This document shows, one piece after another, positions 23,401 to 32,400 of a stretch of 64,000 nucleotides of DNA. The translations under genes and the position numbers were made by a program. The stretch is from Timema cristinae. Lineage: Eukaryota; Arthropoda; Insecta; Phasmatodea; Timematidae. How positions within the stretch are numbered: the first letter of the stretch is position 1; every line of letters begins with the position of its first letter. Where the stretch lies: the NCBI GenBank assembly GCA_039000515.1, contig JBCFYV010000024.1:10842969-10906968 (forward strand), written 5' to 3'. Below the pieces are notes generated by a model that was given only the letters and a program-made list of their open reading frames with translations, had not been told where the DNA came from and made no database searches.

Positions 23401-26400
23401 ATAGACTTTTTCAAAAGCTCTAACTGTTTACTGTGGGAGGAATTCCAGGACCACTCGGAATATTTTTTCAGAAGTTCACGGAATGGGGTGCAAATATCTG
23501 ACAGGTGGGGCACAAATGGTCTTAGGTAGTTGACTGTTCCCAAAATACGCTGCAAATCCTTCCTTGAAGCAGGTACTTCTATGTCCTGAATAACCTGAAC
23601 CCTAGTGTCATCAGGACGAATTCCATCTTTATCAAATTCCAAACCCAAAAATTTAACCTTATCCACAAAGAATTGAACTTTTTACGGGTTGAATACTATG
23701 TTGTTTTCACGAGCAGCTTGAATAACCTGTTTAACTATTTTCCATAGCTCTTCCATTGTGTCTGCTCCACATAAAACATCATCAAAATAAACACATACTC
23801 CCCCAATATTCCCAAAGTATTTACGAGTCATCTTTTGGAAGTACTCAGGAAGCACACTTAGTCCAAATGGGGCGCGTAAAAACCGATAACATCCAAAGGG
23901 GGTGCTGAACGTACATAGACTAGCCGATTCTTTACTTAATTTAACCTGATAAAACCCATCTTTTAAATCAAATACACAAACATATTTTTTATTGCCCATT
24001 TTGGAACTAATCTCCTCCAGAGTCGGAATCAACACATAATCTCGGACCAAATTTTCGTTAAGATCCTTAGGATCTATGCACAGCCTTATGGCTCCTGTTT
24101 TATGTTTCTCTACAATAACTAGATTGTTTACCCATTCACCAGCTTCAAAACATTCAATGATGCCACGCTGTTCAAGGTCATCTAAATGCACCTTAAGTTT
24201 ACTTAACACTTTGAGGGGAACTCTGCGGGCTGGGCTGCTTTTAGGTATAGCACCTTTTTTTAATTTTAAATCAAGAACCTCTGGAAAACATCCAAGGCCA
24301 TTAAAAATATCCTGGTTTGAATCCCAGAAGTTTTGAAAATCAGGTTTATTTTGAGCATTGAGAACCCCAACAAATGAGATTGAGATTCACACAAGATGAA
24401 AGGCTAAGTAAGGGTATGGCTTTAACTGAATTGACAATAGTAGACACCAAGCTATGTGTTTTGTTTTCATAGACAACAGGAAGACAAATTTCACCAACAG
24501 GTGCAATCTCAAAACCCCCTAAAGCTTCAATATGAGTTTTAGGAGCACTTAGCCTAGAACTATAATCGGGTCCAATGAACTCCAAATACCTTAAAGGAAG
24601 GATATTAACTTCTGCCCCTGTGTCTAGTTTGAAAAGTATAGGTTTGCAGTTAATTAGCAATGATATGCACCAAAGACGATTGGTGTTTACAGAATTTATA
24701 ATTCAAAGAGAACCTATATCTGAATAACCTGAAACAGGGGGCAAAGAGTAGCCATCAGTATCTTGAAATTGACAAAAATAACTACAATCACCAACATTTG
24801 AAGTCTGGTTAGCAACATTATTATCAGCGTTCATTGCTCCTAGTTCAAAAGCACTACGGCCACTAGAAAAACTATTTGTGGCAACACAATTTTGGCAAAA
24901 TGGTTCATACCTTGGCATTGATTATATCGCTTATTAATTGCGGGACAAGGCCGGTTTGGATGGTCATAGCCACAACGATAACACACTTTTCTAACAAACT
25001 TTTCACTAAACTTGTTTCTTGATACACCAAGATTTTTTGGGGGGTCGGGTTGAACGGTTCAGTCTGCTGTAAATTGTTCCAACTTCTTGATTGTCCTGTT
25101 TTCTGAAGGTGGCACCGATTCTGTACTTGGGAGGTTTAGGGGGGGTGTTGTTTTTCTATTAACTTTAAATATATCACTCTGTGAGGATCCCCCTCCATCT
25201 TCAATGGTTTTCAAGTTTTTGTCTGCTAGCTCCACTGATTTGCAATATTCCACAACTTTGTTTAGGGTAGTGTCCTCCCTAAGGTGTTGTTTTATTGATT
25301 GTGAGTTCACACACAATATTATTTGCGCACGCAGCAATTTATCCTCCTGGTCACCAAATTCACAAGGTGTGGCAAGAGCTCTGAGCTCTGCGTAGAAGTT
25401 TTCAAACGGTTCACTGACACATTGTTTTCTATTAAAAAAATTGAACACAAGGATGGTTTCATTCTTCTTCGGAATACAGTGAGATTTAAGAACAGACAAT
25501 TTACTATTCACTGTTTCTTCTTAAGGTTTGATGGTAGTTAAGGTTTTATAGAGTCGGACAGCATCTCGTCCTAATAGGTTTTTTAGCCTGGCTATTTGCA
25601 CGCCCGAAGATTTTGTTCCAGTCTCCGTCGCCTCAAAATATTCTAGAACTTCTTTCTGGAATTCATCGAAATTCTTCGCTAGATCTCCGGCAAGATTAAG
25701 TGACTTCGGTTTATTAAACTCCATGTTGATGACTGCTTCTTTACAGGACGAGATAGTTGTATCCACAAATTCGAATTACAGACAATCCACTGCAGACACT
25801 ACCGACTGCGCCATGTTTTATTATCACATACAAAATTAACTTTTAGTCATGGTCAACAATCTCAAGACCGATTCAATTATACAATGAGGTTATAAAATAA
25901 ATCCATGTTAGAACAAAAACAATAAAAAAGTATTGTACACAGTAAGGCCAACTGACCAACACAAAATAAACACTCAGCTGGGTTAGGCGCTACTATACAA
26001 CTTATTAAACAGCACCAAGGTAACTTCTTTCTATCTTCTATGGTAAAAAATAGTCCGACACCTTAGCTCAGTCGATAGTGTGTCTGCCTACGGAGCTAAG
26101 GGTTCCAGGTTTGATTCCTGGCATGGCCGAAATTTATCATTGATGCAATATGGCTTTACCCTTTCACATTGATAAATTAACAACCGGGGACAGGATGTTG
26201 TGCCTGCCCTAGTTTTAAGATAGATTATAATGCATATGAAGGTACGACAGGCCTAGCAAGCCTCTAGTGGGAAATATATGGCTTGAATTAAAAACTGACC
26301 CAGGCCATAGGCTGGAAACATTAATGGATGTAAAAATAATAGTAGAAACAGTCACACACACCTTAAACACAAGTATTATCTTACATTGAGAAATATTTAG

Positions 26401-29400
26401 TCATTGTTGCCTTAATAAAGGAAAAAGATAAGAGGATATAAACTTTACACAAGTTTATTCCCTCTTCTCTTGTTGTTTGATAAGGCCAAAATATTACTCG
26501 AGTTATGTTAAAATTTGTGTTTGAATGTGTGTGTAACTATTTAAACTAGAAAAAATAGAAAGAAGAAATAAGTTACCTTTGTGCATTAGATTCTTCCTTA
26601 GATTTTTTCCTTAGGTGGTATTTTTTAATTAAATTTACTCTTGTTAGTTTATGTTTATTTTATCAATGTCCATTATTATAAAATTATTTAGCCATTTAGC
26701 CACCTCGTTATTAAATATTCTACTGGATAGGTTATATGTATATGCACAACTTAAATTCCTACTATTTCATGTCCAAGTAAACAGCATTTATGATTTGTTT
26801 TTGAAGGCTGTTTCCTCATTGCAAGAGTTTGAGAAACTATACAAGTCTCTCAAAGTATTCCACTGGCAAACAGTTGAAGATGAACTACCACCATTTCAAC
26901 CCCCTTTCTCCTACAGTGACGGAGGAATTGTATGGACCTCAAGTAACACTTCACTCAACCCTTTCTGTGAGTTTACACTCAGTATATCATTTGATTATAT
27001 ACGGGATATATGTTAATCTTATAGTTTGCATTTTATGTCATTCTTTGCCATTTTCCTTTTATCCTCCTCCTTTTTGTTTCCTCTTTTAAATTCCCTTCTG
27101 TAGAGTTCCGAGAGATTAAAACTTAGGTCGAGGGATTGAGCGGTAATGATGAATTTTCTTGAATATATGGCCATTACCTATTTGTCCAGTGGCAGCAATT
27201 TAAAGTGTGAACTGTGTTATTATTTCCATTGTAAAAGCTATATTGTGTTTGTTCCCTATTATATGTTTCCGTTTCTCATTCCTGGACGTTCTTCCATACA
27301 TAATACTATACTTTAATTTATAATATTCATAATCATCTCAGACTTCACACTAAATTAGTTTAACTTTTTTTGTTGACATGTTTTATTTTATTAGTTTATT
27401 ATTTATCTATTATATAGTTCTTGCTTATGCTAAGGCTATGATGTTTCGTACCCCTTTGTTGGGGGCCAATTATAACGCTTCGTCACTCGCTCCTCAGTTG
27501 TGGTATCTATTTGTGACACTCCGTAGCTGAGCCATTGCTACCTTTCGCTTCCTTCTCAATGGCATTCCAACGGTGCCGCTTATGCTGGATCCTATTGTAA
27601 CAAGTACGGTTCCCTGCTTGTACTACATATTACGCGGATTATAATTGCATCCCCACGTACATAGTGATAAACTTTTCTATAATAAAAATACAGAAAACAT
27701 GTAGGATTAATACTGTAAATTTATTTTAGTATAATATTATAGCGATGTAACATAATTAATGTGTGCCAAGCACATCTTTAATCTTATATAGTCTAATTGC
27801 GTCTTGGTTACATTATAACTCTAACCCTGTGCCACGTACATCCACACTCCTCCCTAGTTCAACCACTCCCCGCCCTCTGGTGATGTCAGAGAATCCTTCA
27901 TTCTGTCCATTGCTTTCAACCTATCATAAGAACGGTGCTTAATTCTCAGCCTTCTCTTTTATTGGGCATTGGCATCACCCAATGTACAGAAAAGCCTGTA
28001 AATTCTTTAGAATGAAACTAGCCTGCTGCATCAGCGATCCTAAGGTTTTGAAAAGAGACATAGTGATATGTTGTGCCTTTTCCCTTGTTCACTGTCCAAT
28101 TCACTATGCAAGCAAATTTACTTGAATAAAAATGTATTCGCCTTTAAAGAGCCTGAAAGGCTTAAATATGTTGAAATGAAAAATGAATAGTTAAAATAAT
28201 ATTATTAAGAAAGATAAAAACCCAAATTTAAAATATAACTAGAAATGATAATCTTCAAAACTGCCATCTCATCCTTGGATAAAGTATGTGGGGAAATTTA
28301 CTAACAGTATTTAACACATAAACAGATTAATGAAAACAGTAAATATATCCATGCACTTGAAACAAAATAAGAATTTACAACTGTGTTACAAGACTAAGTT
28401 TTTGCAAATTGTGTTTTCACAAATTATGTGAAAAGTACAATTTAAAAGCACCAACCTTGTTTTAAGTTTAAAAGAAATCATTCTTTGCGACAGTCCACAT
28501 ATATTCCATTCAACCACTATCTCTGTGTACTGTCTCCTTGACGAACACTCACCTCTCTTTCTATAATATTTGGTAAAAAGGAAGTAGGAAGCAATGCCTA
28601 CTAAAATAGAATCACCCTCAAATAAATATATTACAAATTTTAATATCAATAATTATGACCACGATAGACTCTAGATAATTCATTATTAAAAATAAATGAA
28701 AATTCCCAATAACAACAATTCATGACAATGATAGTGTAAAAGAATCAAGATGAAACAAAAAAACAATAATGCCCCTTGTCTTTTTAAAATTGACATAATA
28801 CACCAATGAATGTATTATAAATAAGATCTTTCCTTCCCACCCCAGTAGCATTACAGGTAATCTACAAGGAACAATATTTATAATAGGAGAGTTACCAAAC
28901 ATAAACTTTTCGCCATACTTTCTGATAGAAATTAGTTTTCCAGAATACACCAGTCGAAAAATGAGGTTAAAAATAAAACAATAAAACTCACTTAGTTCAT
29001 TTTACCACATAAAAGAAAGTAATTACATTAATCCCTTACTCTACGCCACCATGATAGAGATCACTAAAAGCAGAAAACCACATTACATCTCGAAATAAAA
29101 AGATAAGAGAAGGAACCGATAACAAACTCAAACACCTCCAATAGCATTAGTGTAGCATCTGTCCCAGAAAAAGGCCCACACACTGTATCAAACTGCCAAA
29201 AAGTGGCAAACCGTTAATGTTTGAAACATAGTTCTATAAATAAAGAGAAATAATTACTATTAAACATATAAAAACAACAGAGAATATTTTAGACCACTAA
29301 TAATGAAAACAAAGGAAAATTAGTGCATACATTAATAATGTTAAAGAAAATAGTTCTGAAGTTATCAACGTCAGCGTCACCATCTGTCGATCTTGCAAAA

Positions 29401-32400
29401 CACTCACCCGCCCCCCTCTTCTGCATAATGGACAACATCACGCTGCAGAAGTCTGTACTGCTTGATCTCGGCACCAAATCACAACAATTCAATATAGTTG
29501 ACGTAGTCCAAAAGGAAGAAGAAAGTTAGGCTTGTGTTTGCCACATGATTAAAACATAAACACATTCTTACATTATATAAAAAAAAATTTGCTCAGCACA
29601 TGAGATGCGTTCACCGTCTATCTAATAAACTGTCACTTTTATTATTTATTATTTCATTAAGGTTACAGGCAGATAAAATAAAACCTGTAAGACTCAGGGA
29701 ATTTAATTAAATATGAGTAAAATTTAGGGAGTATGTTGCAAAAATAATGATAATAATAATAATTTTGCAACCAAAGACTAAAACAAAAATGAGATACTTT
29801 ATTTCTCACATGTTAACAAAATGTGTTACGGTGACCTGGTAGTCTAGGGGTAAGGTGTCAGACTTCTGTGCTTGGGGTCCGGGGTTCAATCTTCGGTCTC
29901 GGCACAGATTTAGCTGATTACCAAACCCTTCCTTCACCTCTGACCAGAAGTGTATTAATCACAACTTGTGAATGTGGGGAATGCCAGGAGTCCACTGTAG
30001 TTCGGATTCCACGTTAAACTGTAGGTCCTCCATTTTCGTAATAACATTTTCTATCACATATTGGTAGTAACATGTAAAAGAACCCTGAAAGGTATATGAA
30101 AATACCTTTTCTGAAAAAATTGGTAGGCTCGTTCACTATCGTTAATATAAATACCTGTGTGTTGATATTATCAGTCATTTCAGAAAGTGTGCCTAAATAA
30201 ATAAAAATGTCTTTCCCGTCCATCCCTACTTTTACAGGGTGATTCTAAACACTGTGTAGAAACCTTAATGGGAGATAGGGAACACTAAAACAAACCTCTT
30301 TCATTATGAATGTATGTATGCAGACATCACCCTTTGGTGCTAGAGTGCGCTGTTGGGCGGTGCGTTAAATGGATAGTTTTTTTACCATCGTGATTCATAA
30401 CGCAGACTTTGTATGTGTAACATGTAGAATTTCAGATTCTGAGATGGCTGACATGCATCTAGCATATGGGGCTGCTGTAAAATTGCGCCGTATCCTAACA
30501 GATGTGTACCGAACCCACAAAACATTCGCCTCTTTTCACCGACAATTGTTTGAAGCTGAAATGTCCCATGTAAACATGCATGATGCCGGTCGATAGATAT
30601 CTATGCGGACTCCTGAATGGAAGAATAGATCCTACAGCAGGTTGAGTAGACCAGGCACAAGTATGCGAGCTGTTGCATGTATCTTGGGTGTGGCCTAAAT
30701 CATTGTATGGAGAGTGTTGCACAAGCATTATTCACAACTATTTCATCGTCAGAGAGTCCAGCCATTGCACCCTGGAGATACTCTACGTGTATAGAATTTA
30801 CACGCTGGCTTTTCAGTACAACACAGTACAGCCTGATTTTCCAGCTCATATGCTCTTAACAGATGAAGCCTCTTTCACACATAAGTGGGTGTTGAATGTC
30901 ACGATGCCTATGTTTGGGGGTATGAAAATCCACATGCTACATGATACATGCTTAAGATCAACAGTTCGCCGTCAATGTTTGGGCGAGTATTGTCAATAAC
31001 TTTTTGATCGGACCATACCTGCTGCTCACATATTTTTATTTTTGATTTACTGCCACAACATTAACAAACAGGTTGTAATAAGGAAAGCTGGGGCTGTAGC
31101 GAACCGTAACCACACATGTGAAATAAGAGCGTTTCGGGAGTGTGGTAACTGATATTAACATGCTAGAAATATAAACTTTTTAGTTGATAATCCCATGTAT
31201 TAAAATTATTTCACTGTTATCATCTTCATTAAAATATGTAATTTACATAATGTTTTTATTTGATCAGTGGAGGGTAATAGGCTTGCTGGGGATTTGGAGG
31301 TCAGCTACCTGTACCTCACGACTTGAGATCTGAGCACACATCAACATCATCCTCAACTGTTTCCAGCCTGTGCCCGGGTCAATTTAGCCTCCATCTTCTT
31401 CTATCTCCCCTTTTCCTTATCATTTCCATTTACTCCTCTCAGTGGAAACTTTCTTTTATTTGTACCTCCCGTCTCTTTCTTGGTCTCTCTTGAGGTCTTT
31501 TTTCCTACATACTTCTTTTCTTTGACATCCTCTCTATTTCCATCTTCACTACATGCGCTTACCATCTCAGTCTTGTTTCTTCTACTATCTCATGTGCCTA
31601 ATCTTTCCCGATAAACTTCATTCCTAATCTTGTTTTTCCTCGTGAGATTTAACATGCTCCTCACAAATTTCATTCCCACGACCTCCACTTTCCTAGTTCA
31701 ATGAGTACAAAGTAAGCCTTACACTTAGAGGGCAGTTCTTTGCTCTCTAACACACCTATAGAACAACTCCCCCTTCTGTCCTCTTCTTATTACATCCTCT
31801 CTACTCCCACCTTTCTCAGCTCTACACAGGTTGGTGAGAGAGTGTGACTATAAAGTATGAAGGTATCCTTTGTACCACATTACGAATACACAAATTACAT
31901 GATTTTGTTTGCTTTTAACAATATGTAATGTAAATGGTGTTGTGTTTACAGCTGTCCCAGCGAGCATGACTGGCGCTGTGTGCCAAACAAACCGCATGGT
32001 GCAATATCTGAGGGACTGGTCCGGGTCTTGTGTCCAGATAGTACCACGGCATATAGCTACTTGGTGTGGCCGTCACAAGCCTCTGAGTACCGCCAGTTAT
32101 TACGAAGGGGTAAATATAGTGGCGACTCCACAGCTCATCAACTCTACCTTTTTCAGACTTGGCTCAGAGGTAACATAGCAATATGTACACTTCTTTTACT
32201 CTGAAAGGTAAGTAAGCTTACCTTGCATGGTTGCGCTATGCAACTTCAACTCAACTTCAAACTTCCACAGTTGCACATTGTTTTGAAGTTTTGGAAATAT
32301 TTATTTTTCATATGAAGAGACATTAATTAAACAGGAATAGTTCTGAGAATTCAAAACAATGTGCAACTGTGTAAGTGTGAAGAAGTAGGAAGTGTAAGAG

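Larger units (their letters stand above)
21361..26011 (-). mobile_element. Ty3/gypsy LTR retrotransposon (Mag-like), minus orientation
   Basis: It is bounded by 197-198-bp LTRs (21361-21557 and 25814-26011) that start TG and end CA, and is flanked by the 5-bp duplication GCACC (21356-21360 and 26012-26016). Next to the right-hand (5') LTR the minus strand reads TGGCGCAGTCGGTAG, a plausible primer-binding site. Next to the left LTR a run of A then GG is the polypurine tract. The LTRs differ at about three bases and one small indel, so insertion was recent. Gag, protease, RT, RNase H and integrase follow in order but are broken by about four in-frame stops and at least two frameshifts. It is inside tectonic intron 2. 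Confidence 0.93.

Noticed and set aside
29830..29910. Possible tRNA gene
   Set aside because: The same head recurs at 34822 and 61003 with an identical non-tRNA body, so it is a SINE head.
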